This document shows, in pieces, positions 1-9,950 of a DNA stretch of 64,000 nt. The notes beneath the pieces are model-generated. The model saw nothing but the letters and a program-made list of their open reading frames with translations. It did no database searches and was not told the origin of the DNA. Position 1 is the first letter of the stretch. Each line of letters opens with the position of its first letter. Made by a program: the position numbers and the translations under genes. Origin of the DNA: Rugalucina vietnamica. Taxonomy: Eukaryota > Mollusca > Bivalvia > Lucinida > Lucinidae. The DNA is taken from the NCBI GenBank assembly GCA_964017185.1, contig OZ024871.1, positions 57,773,226 to 57,837,225 on the forward strand, given 5' to 3'.

Positions 1-130
1 AAATTTGATTTTGCACCACATAAGTAACTTTCTCACAACTGTATGTTTTTGTTTTTGTCTCCCCTGTGTATCGATTAACACGTACATGTTATACATTTTC
101 TGAAAGCTCATTGCCTAAGGTATTCTTAAG

Positions 131-236
131 TTAGAGTTAAAGTACCGAGTAGAAAAAATAAGTAAAATAAAGCGAGTCGAAGACGAGCTGTTTTTACTTA
201 TTTTTTCTACGAGGTCTTTAACTAACTTGTAGTATG
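131..236. repeat. Imperfect hairpin, about 35-bp arms
   Basis: The left arm (about 131-170) contains GTAGAAAAAATAAGTAAAA. Its reverse complement appears at about 192-236, around a short loop that contains GAGTCGAAGACGAGC. No coding potential is seen. It is probably a small foldback or MITE remnant. The rest of 1-485 shows nothing recognisable. Confidence 0.6.
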
Positions 237-485
237 ACACAAAACAAATTGGCAGATTCGTACTGTAACTTCCAATATCAGGAAGTTATTGTACGGTCTT
301 CATCCCGCCTCTTTGCTTAGTATTAATATGTGGGCCCGCCTCTTTTGATATTTACTTGTATTGGATTTAATTTTACACAAACTTCAAAGGAAAAACAGAA
401 AGTCATACTACAAATTCAACTACGCTCCGGTCATGAGTGAAGATTTACAGTGCGGTATGGTCGGGGTTAGTTAGTCCATTTGCGA

Positions 486-668
486 CGGGGCAAGTTGGTC
501 CATTGGAAAACAGCTATATTTGCTAGAATATTTCATTGTTTAAACTAAAAGCTGTATAAATTAGATAAAAAAAATGATCATTTTGACTGAAAAATGCCAA
601 ACCAATAGCAGCAAGTTAATATTAAAATCAGAATTTGGAGAAATGCAATTTTGGACCAACTAGCCCCG
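486..668. mobile_element. MITE with CGGGGCAAGTTGGTCC ends, copy 1
   Basis: The element starts CGGGGCAAGTTGGTCCA and ends with the near inverse TGGACCAACTAGCCCCG. Its interior is closely repeated at 1071-1264, including the shared tract TAGCAGCAAGTTAATATTA. It is about 183 bp and non-coding. I read it as a non-autonomous terminal-inverted-repeat element; its superfamily is not resolved because no clear target duplication is visible. Confidence 0.7.
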
Positions 669-1070
669 GTCGCCCGTACTGAAGCCATGTAGCGGCGTAA
701 GAATTCTACGTCCACAGGGGCTGGTATCATCCTTTTAATATCAAAGGGACCTAAATATGTAAAAAAGCATTTAAAACCTTAAAGAATGATATCAGCGATG
801 CCAAGTGTATGTATACTACATGGGCTAGCAGTTTACCAGAACGACATTAAAGCCTGATTGTCCTCATCAACTCCAGAAAATGTCATCGAATCAGTTTCTA
901 AGAATGTATGCGATTGTGGTATATAGGATATACACTCTTTGAAAACAGTTTCATGTTATTTATTCTTGTTTAATATTAAACTATGTTTGGTTGAAACTTA
1001 CGTCATTTTCCTTCAAGATGACCTTGCCGGACCAACTTACCCCGCTGCCTGGACCGACTTACCCCGACAT

Positions 1071-1264
1071 CGGGGCAAGTTGGTCCAGTTTACCATGTCT
1101 CGAAAAACGGCTATATTTGCTACGATATTTCATTGTTTAAACTAAAAACTATATAATTTGATAGAGAAATGATCATTCTGAGTGCAAAATGTCAAACTAA
1201 TAGCAGCAAGTTAATATTAAAATCAGAATTTGGAAAAATGCAATTTTTGGACCAACTAGCCCCG
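1071..1264. mobile_element. MITE with CGGGGCAAGTTGGTCC ends, copy 2
   Basis: This is the second copy of the 486-668 family, with the same ends and the same interior tract. Just upstream (1027-1070) are two more end-like motifs in the opposite orientation (GGACCAACTTACCCCG, GGACCGACTTACCCCG), which suggests an earlier insertion of a relative or a partial duplication of its end. Confidence 0.7.
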
Positions 1265-1402
1265 GTCTCCCCTAAGGAAGGCAGGTAGATAGTGTAGAGA
1301 GAGTAGGAAGTGTAAGGGGTACTTACATGTAGGGAAGGAGGGAGGGAGCTAGGTAGTGTAAAGTAATGTAGGCCTATATATATATTGAATTTTTCTTCGC
1401 CT

Positions 1403-1860
1403 GTTACATTTGGCGCCCAACGTGGGGTACAACGTATGCGTAAAATGCAACCATGCACAAATGTACTGGCTACTCACCCTTGGCCACTGACGCTTTCCTC
1501 GGCCTTTCACCTGATCCATTATCAACAAAGCACCAGACACAGTACACAAGAAAGCTCCGTGATCGTCTTCAATTTGCTTACCGTACAGCATAGAAAGCTG
1601 CGAGGAAGAATGCTTCCAAACACAAGGCCACTTATGACCTTAAGGCACGGTATTCAACTCTTCGTGTAGGCGACAGGGTTCTAGTAAAGAATGCCGGACT
1701 ACGGGGAAAGCAGAAATTGGCTGATCGCTGGGAACGTACCCCGTATATCATCAAGTCTCAGCCAAATCCTGACATTCCTGTGTACGAGGTGCAATCCGAC
1801 AATCCAAGGGCCAGGAAAACGAGGACTCTACACCGTAACCTTCTGTTACCGTTTTCTAGC
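1403..1860 (+). pseudogene. Gypsy-type LTR retrotransposon remnant: primer-binding site and integrase C-terminus
   Basis: A typical LTR-end/primer-binding-site junction is seen at about 1403-1427 (TTACA then TTTGGCGCCCAACGTGGGG). The sequence then jumps, about 35 bp on, into the end of a gypsy-class integrase, so most of gag-pol is deleted. The frame from about 1450 reads STKHQTQYTRKLRDRLQFAY, has an in-frame TAG at about 1581, then continues with GDRVLVKN, LRGKQKLADRWE, QPNPDIPVYEV and LHRNLLLPF. This is the order of conserved blocks in the C-terminal GPY-type region of gypsy integrases. The remnant is interrupted near 1860 by a LINE fragment and resumes at about 3004. It is dead: deletion, stop codon, nested insertion. 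Confidence 0.85.
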
Positions 1861-3003
1861 GTGGGATTATCACGCGGAAGACTGTTCATGATACAGCTGA
1901 TTTGGTCACACAAGAATACCAACATCATCATGGACCATAGATATGCCAAAAAGTGCTATAAGATGCTAAAGTGCTATGATGGAGCTGGTGGTATAAACTG
2001 GGTGAGTGCAATTAGGCAACTCTTATGTAATTATAACGGATTCGGGTACGTTTGGGAAAACGAGGGCACAATTCCTGGCGTTATTTTTACAAAGACTGAA
2101 AGATCAATACTTACAACAGTGGCATGTACGAATCAGTGCAAACTCTAAACTGACTGCATACATAGGCTTTAAACAAGTATATGAACATGAACATTACTTA
2201 CTAGTAAATATTATAACGAACAGAAAATATAGACGTATCATATCCCAGTCAAGTTAGAATTTCTGCTCATGACCTAGAGGTGGAGCGTGGTTGGTACAGT
2301 GGTATTGGTAGACGTGATAGATGTGATAGAATTTGCAAGTTGTGTCGCAGAGAAGTCGAAAGTTTTTGTTTGAATTAATGCTTTACGTCCCAGTTAACAG
2401 TCAAGGTCATGTCGGGACGTTGCCCCCACTTTATGGGACTTTTACCCAAAATGAGGATGTCATGACATCCAACAGGTGATTGGAATAACCATCCAACCAA
2501 GCCAAAAAGGCTTATAGGTATGGAGGGTTTGACTTGAAACCACTTTTCATGGGCAAGCTCAGACCTGAGCAGATAACCAGTAATCAGATGGTCAGTCAGT
2601 AGCGAAGAAGTTTTGCCTGGAGACACAAGCAGCCCATCTATTTCTTAAGGCCCCAATGGGTGGGGGCACGAAGTCGAAAGTGAATACCATTTTGTATTAA
2701 TACATGTATGTATTATGCTCAAGGATTTACGACATAAATACATACCTTATCACCATCTCTATATAAGTTTAACAGGCTAATGAGTGCACGTGATGAGCAA
2801 ACAATATTCAATTTAGCCCTGTATCTATATCATGCAACAGACAGACGTAAAAGGTATTTGCAACAAGCCAACAAAAGTGAAAACCTGTAAAATCATTAGG
2901 TATATTATAAGCACCAGTACATATATGTTACATTACAGTATGTGTATATTATTGTGTTATGGGCCGGTGGCCTAAATCAATAAAGAATTTGTAATTGTCA
3001 TTG
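1861..3003 (+). pseudogene. LINE-type retrotransposon C-terminal fragment nested in the gypsy remnant
   Basis: The coding remnant runs from about 1920 with at least one frameshift near 2040. It reads RYAKKCYKMLK, NWVSAIRQLL and GFGYVW, then LKDQYLQQWH, VRISAHDLEVERGWYSG and a cysteine pair in CDRICKLCRREVES. After a SINE insertion (2363-2669) the same frame continues ESEYHF, LRHKYIP, and near 2795 SARDEQTIFNLALYLYHA. This block order resembles the tail of uncharacterised reverse-transcriptase polyproteins common in mollusc and cnidarian genomes; I recognise the pattern but not the clade. The 3' end at about 2960-3003 (GGGCCGGTGGCC, then AATAAAGAATTTG and a TTGTCATTGTCA tail) is typical of a LINE end. 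The protein domain and the catalytic core are absent. Confidence 0.7.
2363..2669 (-). mobile_element. SINE-like retroposon, family A, with 11-bp target duplication
   Basis: A 307-bp insertion splits the LINE reading frame exactly between two copies of GAAGTCGAAAG (2352-2362 and 2670-2680). Relatives lie at 6232-6490, 30519-31498, 35120-35430 and 57719-58025. The end adjoining 2363 reads, on the minus strand, as a CATTAATTCAAACAAAAA tail, which suggests that the element lies on the minus strand. No clear A/B box is seen, so it may be a non-tRNA SINE or a 5'-truncated element. Confidence 0.8.
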
Positions 3004-3340
3004 TCATCCAGTGCAGGATGGTGATCTGGTACAAAAACCAGAGTCCTCAGCAGAGGAATCAGTTACTGATGGAAGAGATAGTGAATCTCGCACTGACGGC
3101 AGAAGTGACACTCCAGTCCCAAGATACAGAATTCACATGAGGAGGAATCGAGGAGAAATAGCATTGTATCCTCGCTCAACATCTCCGGATTCAGTCAACA
3201 CAGAGCATCAAACACCTGTAAGGCTGAAACGCACACGCAGGTTATCGGCACGCCAAACTGGGTCGTTTCACAGGCACCTGTCTTTGAATTCTGTGTGGAT
3301 CCTAAGGATGTTGTCGTGTTGTAAACAATGGTTGGTTGAC
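3004..3340 (+). pseudogene. Gypsy polyprotein tail, downstream of the nested LINE
   Basis: The frame from 3004 reads DGDLVQKPESSAEESVTDGR, then PVPRYRIHMRRNRGEIALYP. It is a Ser/Glu/Arg-rich low-complexity stretch ending in basic residues, as seen at the extreme C-terminus of gypsy polyproteins after the GPY block. I infer that this is the continuation of the 1403-1860 element, separated from it by the LINE insertion. No 3' LTR could be delimited. Confidence 0.55.
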
Positions 3341-3344
3341 GCTG

Positions 3345-4070
3345 GGACAAAGCAACGTTACAGTGAAAATGTATATTCATTTAGTTTTACCATTGAGTTA
3401 CCATAACATCATGATATGCTAACCTCATCATGCCACGCAACTCTACCTTTCAGATTGTCATGCAAGTGCGTATATTAATACTGACATATTGCGAATTAAT
3501 TCTGTCATTCCATTTTATATTGACTCATTGTTCAATTTATAACTCATTTAGATGTAACACTATCATCTATAAGTCATAGAGAATTAACGCAAAACAATTG
3601 CGAAAAGAGTGTATATGCACTAAGACTGAAGGCCTCGACCAAAGGTCATAAAATGATTAACCTGAGTGACCGCTGTCATTCTGATGATGCTCTGATGACT
3701 GTTTTACCACCGTAATGTACCAGAAACGACACCAAACCTGACAAATGTCTTCATTTAATTGCTTCATGTATGATTGGTTGAGGTCTGTTCATAAATTATT
3801 TACGCAAAGTATTATGGTTTGCCAATTCATAAGAGTGAAAATAATGACAGAGACCATTTTAAGAACTAAAAATCAGATCATTGATCCTGTCTTCAAAAAT
3901 AAATGAAAATGATTTAAAAATAAAACACTAACATAAGACGTTTCATATAAGCTTCTCTGAAGCTTGTTTTCTTATTGTAATTGTAATTGTTTTGTTATGT
4001 ATGTTTGTTTTTCTTAGAATAAAACAGTGTTTAAACCAAAACACTAACAAATAACCAAGACACCATAGGA
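3345..4070. other. No gene seen
   Basis: AT-rich sequence with short ORFs only. I see no repeat shared with the rest of the window except scattered A/T runs. Confidence 0.5.
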
Positions 4071-4074
4071 AACG

Positions 4075-4315
4075 ATGGTAAAGACAGCTATTCCCAAAAC
4101 GGTGTTACCAAAGCATACCAGTTTTACCGGGATGTATGTACATGTTTTGTCCGTAAGTCAGCTATGTCCCTTGTTCTGCAAAATTGTCAAGGGACCTCGG
4201 ATTATAGTCTCATCCAAAAGACTAGTGAAATACGGGATCGAATCGGCGATCCCCGGTTTACAAGGCGAGCAGCTTGACCACTGCGCCATTGAGGCTTCTC
4301 ATCTTCACTACTGAA
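4075..4315 (-). mobile_element. tRNA-derived SINE (tRNA-Thr-like head)
   Basis: Read on the minus strand from about 4305, the sequence starts GAAGCCTCAATGGCGCAGTG, giving an A-box (TGGCGCAGTGG) and then TCGCCTTGTAAACCG with a TGT anticodon-like loop. The B-box-like GATTCGATCC follows. The body, with GAGACTATAATCCGAGGTCC, extends to about 4075. This is the same tRNA class as the SINE at 18902-19100 but with a different body. Confidence 0.75.
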
Positions 4316-5085
4316 AAGAAGACATTATATGCTACACTCTTTAAATCGGCCAGAATTATTCAAACACTGATCCAGTTAAGTTTCAAAGGTTTCCAAACAT
4401 TTTAACAGAGGGACTTGGCACGGAACCAGTTGAATGCCAACAACATTGAACTATGCATATGAACTAAAACACTACATACGGTAGGTGTGTCCAGATTCCC
4501 TATACACCTCTGGATCCATGTATGTAACTGAGCATGGTTTTGCAAGACTCCTCACACTAGATAGTAACCTTACACATTCCAAATAGTCACCTTTGCAGAC
4601 TACTGGAGATGGTCAAAATAAACCAAAGCACTTTCGACCAAATCCTTATTATGACCATGCATGCATCACATTATGAATAAATTAAAATCAAATTAAAAGT
4701 TCAAACAAACCAAAAATACTACAGATTGTTACTGACACTTTGGTCGTACATTACAATGCAAAAGAGTTTGGTCGACCCTTTATTTGCTTTCAGATGATTA
4801 TCATTAAATGTTTCCTGAGAAAGTCCGATTTTCACATGCAAAACTTATAGAGCAGGTGAAATCGGACAGCTCATCTTCAAGTGTCATGAATTGTGTTTCA
4901 ACGTATCGATGATACGACCAGATCCTTTAGTTTGATCCTTAATTTCAAACTCAAAGTTATTTTCTGTGGCTGCCACAGGCTGGTGTTCGTGAGACGCAGC
5001 TCGTATAGAGCAGTCGCGTTTACAAAAGAAAACAACAAGTTGGAAAGACCCCACTCCGTCTTTGTGAAGTTTATAAATACAAAAA
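4316..5085. other. Upstream region of the secreted-protein gene
   Basis: AT-rich, non-coding, with no recognisable repeat. A TATAAATA lies at 5072-5079, only seven bases before the chosen ATG. It is too close to act as the TATA box for that ATG unless transcription starts elsewhere. Confidence 0.4.
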
Positions 5086-5380
5086 ATGGGAAGAAAGGGA
5101 CTTTGTTTGCTTGTTTTCCTTGGATTACTTTGTTTATCTCCAGTGAGAGCCCAGAGTATGGGCGGACTGGGTGGCGGACTAGGTGGCGGGCTAGGCGCGG
5201 GTATAGGCGGTATGGGTGGCATGCTCAGTGGTATCATCGGAGGCATCATGAGCCAGTTCATGGCTCCTGGTGGAGGGGGCAGTGGAGCAGCACCGCCAGT
5301 CAGACCCACACTCTCCCAGCAGATCAGTGATAGAGGTCCAACAGACGCCGCTTCCTTGGCTCAAATGCTTATGATGCAAG
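5086..5380 (+). CDS. Secreted Gly/Met-rich protein, exon 1
   Basis: It encodes the signal peptide, the Gly-rich region and the linker up to SLAQMLMMQ (98 codons plus one base). The donor site is AG|GTAAGC. The ATG at 5086 is the only in-frame start that yields a signal peptide. Confidence 0.72.
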
Positions 5381-7950
5381 GTAAGCACACACATGAATGC
5401 CTTCGTAATATTCTAACAATATGATTTTGAACCAATGTGTGTTTGTTTGTTTCTGATTACGATATTTTGCAGATATTGTGTAATTTCTCATCTTTTGGAA
5501 AATAATTTCTTTGCTAAACTTCGCATTTACTTTGTCTCAAAACGTGAATTAACTTTTGAACATCGGTTAAGATATGCATAATACAATAATTTTGAATAAA
5601 GAATAATGGACTGGAATGATGATTATAATTTTCACATATTTTTATATTATTTTACTAGTTTAAAAATAATTTATTCTTTGCTAAATGCATACATACACAA
5701 TTCATAATTGTAAACATTCTAAAAAAAAGTCTGTCCATTTATTTTAGAAACTCGAAAAGCGGGCTTAAAATTTTTATTATCAGATATTTTATTGCCATTT
5801 TAAAATGAAAAATCCTGTCTGAAACCAAAATTATCAACAAACCAGGGCATTCCATCAGCCTCCAGTATCTTGGAATTTTGGCTATTTTTGGCGTAACATT
5901 TACATGGACGAAACAGCCACTATAATCAATGATTTGATGTATTTATAGAACGAACTCTATCAATAACTTGGTCGGTCAGATATGAACACGTGCGTTAAGT
6001 CAACACTATGCAAACAGATCGGATCGCATGCAGCCTACTCTGAAATAAAAACAAATGAGGCTATAATATAGATCATTCTTGTTATCAAGCCATAAAACGT
6101 ATAATTCGTGCACAAAGTATGTCTATTTGCCGCTTTTTGTTCGATATGCGTGTTATTGTCCTGTGAATACTGACACCATCCATAATAATGAACGATTATG
6201 CAATTGTGAGGTTGTGATACTTTGTTAGATTTTATGCTAAAGTTACATCTCAGTCAACAGCTATGGAGTAATGTCAGGATGTTTGCCTCCTTTATTGGGA
6301 CTTCTAACCAACAATGGGAATGTCATGACATCCCGGATTCCGATAATCTGCTAGGTAAACAGCTATGTCTTCTATGAGGGAGGTTTGACTAGACCACTTT
6401 TCCTGAGGAGGCTCAGACCTTCTAAGCGACAAAACCAGTAATATTATCACCTGGTTGGTCAGTAAGCTTTGCCGGGCAGCAATTATATAACTTGGTTGCT
6501 TGGCCATAATTACATGAACCATCGACATCCAATTGTCGTTCCGTGTTTATCAAATAATTTTGTAGAAGCCTGTATGTTTATCCAAGTTACTGAAACGACA
6601 ATGTCTCGATTCTGTTTATCGCTATTCCATCCACAAATGCACTCCCCGTCTATAAAGTGTTCAAAATAGCCCTAATTTCCATCTAATCTGAAATATTTAA
6701 CAAAATAGGATTACTGCTGTTGTATACCTACTGCAAATTACAGCAAGATCGTTATTCGAGTTTCTTAAATGAACGGATAGACTATAAGCCGATAGGTACA
6801 CAATAATATAGCTTAAAGAGTTCCGCTCCTTCATTAAACTGTGACAGAATGGTTGTACACTGTATACAAAGCAAGAACCTGTTTAAAGTAATAACAAACT
6901 GATAATTGGCTGTATAATATAAGTTAGGGAACACCTGTAATAATGTGACTACCACCTTTGGACTGTATATATCATTCTTTGTAAAAAAAAATATGAAGAA
7001 TGTTTTGACAACTTGTCAGAATCTCTACTATCCAAAGTTGGTTCTATGTGAAAATGGTTAGCATCAAACATTATCTGTGGCGGACAGCGGCCATCTTTGA
7101 TTCAGATTTTTTTTGCTAAATTTAAGAAACGCACTGCTAGTCGTTGCGATTACTTCATTATTTGAACTCGCATTGTCGTAATTTTTCGCAAGCATAAAGC
7201 TGAGACATTGCTTGTTGAACTCTAATCACAAATTCTTTATTTTCTGACCGACTGTCGGCGGTAGGTCCATACTTTCCCGGGAGTAGGTTTCTTGACCACG
7301 TTTTGTTCTTTGGGTATACATTTTGCAGGTTGTAAATGTTGGGTCAGATATTCGATATGACCCTTTAGGAATCTAAACATGCACGTTCTGGTTATAGTAT
7401 CCTAGCGGAATTATTCGTTTACGGCTTTATTTGCAAAATATCCAAGAATTTTGCTTTCCATAGAAATCAATGCAAACAGTAGATTTTGTATGATATGCTG
7501 GTTCAGAGATGACGCATGAAGATTAAGTCCGAAGTCGTTTATGCATTCATTACGATCAGATTCAACATTTTATTCCTGTTTTGCTGTCAAAAGTTGATTT
7601 TTGCGGAGTGCAGCAGCAAAAAGGCAAACTTGTATTCCGTAAAAGTGAAGTTTTTCACATATGGCATATTGTATCCTCCGTAGTACAAAGACAAAATGTT
7701 GTGAATTTCCATAAATTGGTCTGTAGCTAGGCTAAGGTATGACATATATGTTATACAAATTTCAGTATCGCAAGAAAAAAGGAAAACGGATTTTTTCAAA
7801 TTTTCTCCAAGAGCTAAAAGTGTTCCCTAACTTATTTCCATGTGTATATATTGTTTGGTTTCAGGAACCATTGAAAGTCCACTGATGTACTCCATTTGTC
7901 AGAACAACTTCATACAATGTATGCAGATGATGAGGATGGCCAGTATGTAA
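5086..7950 (+). CDS. Small secreted Gly/Met-rich protein, two exons
   Basis: The product is unknown; a 126-aa secreted protein is predicted. Exon 1 (5086-5380) starts MGRKGLCLLVFLGLLCLSPV, a good signal peptide with likely cleavage after VRA. A Gly-rich stretch follows (GGLGGGLGGGLGAGIGGMGG), then a Met-rich hydrophobic segment (LSGIIGGIMSQFM) and a Gly/Ser/Pro linker. The donor is CAAG|GTAAGC, and the acceptor before 7865 is TTTGGTTTCAG; phases match (1/2). Exon 2 adds SICQNNFIQCMQMMRMASM and stops at 7948-7950. The only two mature cysteines are spaced C-x6-C. AATAAA lies at 8049. The intron carries a family A SINE and a family D MITE. Short secreted Gly-rich proteins in molluscs include shell-matrix, byssal and antimicrobial types, but nothing here decides between them. 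Confidence 0.7.
6232..6490 (-). mobile_element. SINE-like family A, degenerate copy
   Basis: It shares the blocks CAGTCAACAGCTATGG, GATGTTTGCCTCC, AATGTCATGACATCC and GTTTGACTAGACCACTTTTC with the copy at 2363-2669. It lies in the intron of the secreted-protein gene. Confidence 0.65.
6921..7833. mobile_element. Terminal-inverted-repeat element, family D, copy 1
   Basis: It starts AAGTTAGGGAACAC and ends GTGTTCCCTAACTT, about 913 bp. A second copy, expanded by nested insertions, lies at 52605-54712; the two share tracts such as ATTGTCGTAATTTTTCG and GGCGGACAGCGGCCAT or close variants. It is non-coding. Its right end is 31 bp upstream of exon 2 of the secreted-protein gene, so it probably supplies part of the branch-point region. 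Confidence 0.75.
7865..7950 (+). CDS. Secreted Gly/Met-rich protein, exon 2 (terminal)
   Basis: It starts after TTTCAG and completes a Gly codon split across the intron. It encodes TIESPLMYSICQNNFIQCMQ and MMRMASM, then TAA. Its last coding bases are part of a 39-bp tandem duplication that runs into the 3' UTR. Confidence 0.68.
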
Positions 7951-8002
7951 TGTGATGAACTGTAGATGATGAGGATGGCCAGTATGTAGTGTGATGAACT
8001 GT
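7925..8002 (+). repeat. 39-bp tandem duplication across the stop codon
   Basis: Two adjacent copies of a 39-bp unit beginning AGATGATGAGGATGGCCAGT lie at 7925-7963 and 7964-8002, with one visible difference (GTAATG versus GTAGTG). The first copy contains the stop codon; the second lies in the 3' UTR. Confidence 0.8.
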
Positions 8003-8048
8003 ACAAGAACAATCAGCAGATAAATTCAAGGAACATACTTACATATAT

Positions 8049-8054
8049 AATAAA
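8049..8054 (+). other. Polyadenylation signal of the secreted-protein gene
   Basis: A canonical AATAAA lies about 100 bp after the stop codon. Confidence 0.5.
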
Positions 8055-8059
8055 ACATG

Positions 8060-8440
8060 TGTTTATAATATAAAGTTATTTTATTTTTCTCTTACCAAAA
8101 TTGATATGAGCCACCGCATGGGAAAACCAACAACCTGCATAGGCGAAAACAAAGGCGCAGTAACCAAGAAGCTGATCAGTGCCTTTTTTCCCTACACGGA
8201 TAGAACAATTCCTCTTCTTTCTGAATCCAAAATTTCCAGCCTCTAATTATCTTCTGTGACTGTACAGCCGGGTTTGTGTCAGACTTGGTCGGAACCCAAA
8301 TTGTTAGTTTTCTCACGCACAGGCTTATATGTTTTTCTGTCTGGATACAGACGGGTGATTCGTCGTGCACATAAAACATCATCATAGATCATAGAATCCA
8401 AGAAATCAAAATATAAACAAGAAGTCAAAATACAAAAGTT
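8060..8440. other. No gene seen
   Basis: Intergenic sequence between the secreted-protein gene and a pearl-like repeat. Short ORFs only, and no motif I recognise. Confidence 0.4.
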
Positions 8441-9521
8441 AACCAGAGGACCAATGATCCTGATATCGCTCACGTGAGATTTGGTCTTTGATAAATTATT
8501 TGTAGCTATGGTCATGTTGTCAAGATAAAAATTGAACCTGACTTCGAATCACATAATTAGTAGCACTGTAATTGCCTGTATCTACCAATTATCAGGTCAC
8601 AAAATATTCAGGAAAATCCAATGTTTCCATTTTTCCCATTGAAAAGCATATGTAAAAATATTTGACTTGGTGTTAAATAGGGCATCAACCCAAGGCCATG
8701 ATTTATACAAAACTATTATGGACGAGAGTCCCCAATGCTACAGTCCAAGTTACACTGAAATCGGCCAACCGATTCCAGTGAAGTTTTTTAAGGTTTTTAC
8801 CATTTATGGGCTTGGCGGTAATTGGTCATGTGACCTGGACCTTTAAAACTTTGGTCCCCCTTCCTAAGGATACTATAAATAAAATTTGGCTTTGATTGGT
8901 CAAGCGGTTTTTGAGAAAATCAAGTTTTACATTTTGACATTTAATATACACATGACCTTTGGCCAAGGCCTAGAAATGACCTTGACCTTGAATACTCACA
9001 CAATTTTATTAGCTCAATATGTTGTCTGTATCTACCAACTTCCAGGTCACAGGCTACAAAAGTTCCTGCTAATCCAATTTTTTCGCTTGTTTCCATTGAA
9101 AAGCCTATGTCACCAAAATTGATCTTGCTGTAAAATAGGTTGAGGTCAACCTAATGTCATAATATATATAAATTAAGATGGACCAGAGTCCCCGACGCTA
9201 CATACCAATTTTCGTTGAAATCGGTCAACCTGTTCCAGAGAAGAAGATTTATAAAGATTTTTACCATATATGGGCATGGCGGCTAACTTGGTCATGTGAC
9301 CTGGACCATTTATACTAGCTTTGGTTTCCCCTTCATAAAATACTCTAAATGAAGTTCAGATGAGAAGATGTTTGAACATTACATAAACGACGACGACAAC
9401 GTAATGAAGTTTGGCTTTGATTTGCCAAGGAGTTTCAGAGGAGATGTTTGAACAGAGTGAACGACGACGACAACGACGGGACATGCCTATCATATATCAT
9501 GCCTTCGGCTCAGGTGAGTTA
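8441..9521 (+). mobile_element. Pearl-like (Helentron-type?) repeat, family P1
   Basis: The left end is CCAGAGGACCAATGATCCTG followed by CGCTCACGTGAGAT, as in the P1 copies at 25286 and (inverted) 33226. The interior has two divergent core units with TTTGGCTTTGATTGG, AGGCCTAGAAATGACC and GGTCATGTGACCTGGA. The right end has a GACGACGACAACGACG microsatellite and a CCTTCGGCTCAGGTGAG hairpin half. This order (short palindrome, tandem core, microsatellite, terminal hairpin) is that of bivalve pearl elements, which are thought to be non-autonomous Helitron/Helentron derivatives. No transposase is present. Confidence 0.65.
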
Positions 9522-9828
9522 AAAGCAATGAGCGGGTACAATGTATTAAAACAAAATAAAAAAAAAACATGTAATAAAATAATTAAAACAACAAATAGTC
9601 ACGATATTGACGCCACACAATAGCCTTACACAAGACTGGACTGAACTGATGGAAATTAAGGTAATCTGTGGGTCTACATGTAGTTGGCAAAATTACTCAG
9701 CAAAGATGATATGTCCCTATATCACGGTATTGAGGAAATCCACCTGGCTGTTCGAACGCGAGAAAGAGCATAATATTTACGAATAAAGTAAAGTATCATT
9801 TGAAAAGAGACAGATGTGATATTAGTAT

Positions 9829-9950
9829 TTAAAGTCCACTTCGTCCTTTCAGTATCAACACAATGACTAATAGCACACCTCCAACGAACTGAGACCCAGC
9901 GGTTACCATCTGAACAACCGAATATCTCCCGGTCGTGTCCCGGATAAAAC
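9829..9950 (-). CDS. MCT-like transporter, exon 4 (terminal)
   Basis: It follows ATTATTTTAG and encodes FIRDTTGRYSVVQMVTAGSQ and FVGGVLLVIVLILKGRSGL, then TAA. The G-x-IRDxTGxY block after TM11 and a short final TM are typical of SLC16 proteins, whose long C-terminal tails are variable and here almost absent. Confidence 0.85.

Noticed and set aside
5072-5079. TATAAATA as TATA box of the secreted-protein gene
   Set aside because: It is seven bases from the ATG, so transcription starting about 30 bp downstream would exclude the start codon.
5191-5394. Minus-strand and other-frame ORFs over the secreted-protein exon
   Set aside because: They mirror the Gly-rich repeat. The plus-strand frame has a signal peptide, a matching splice partner and a polyadenylation signal.
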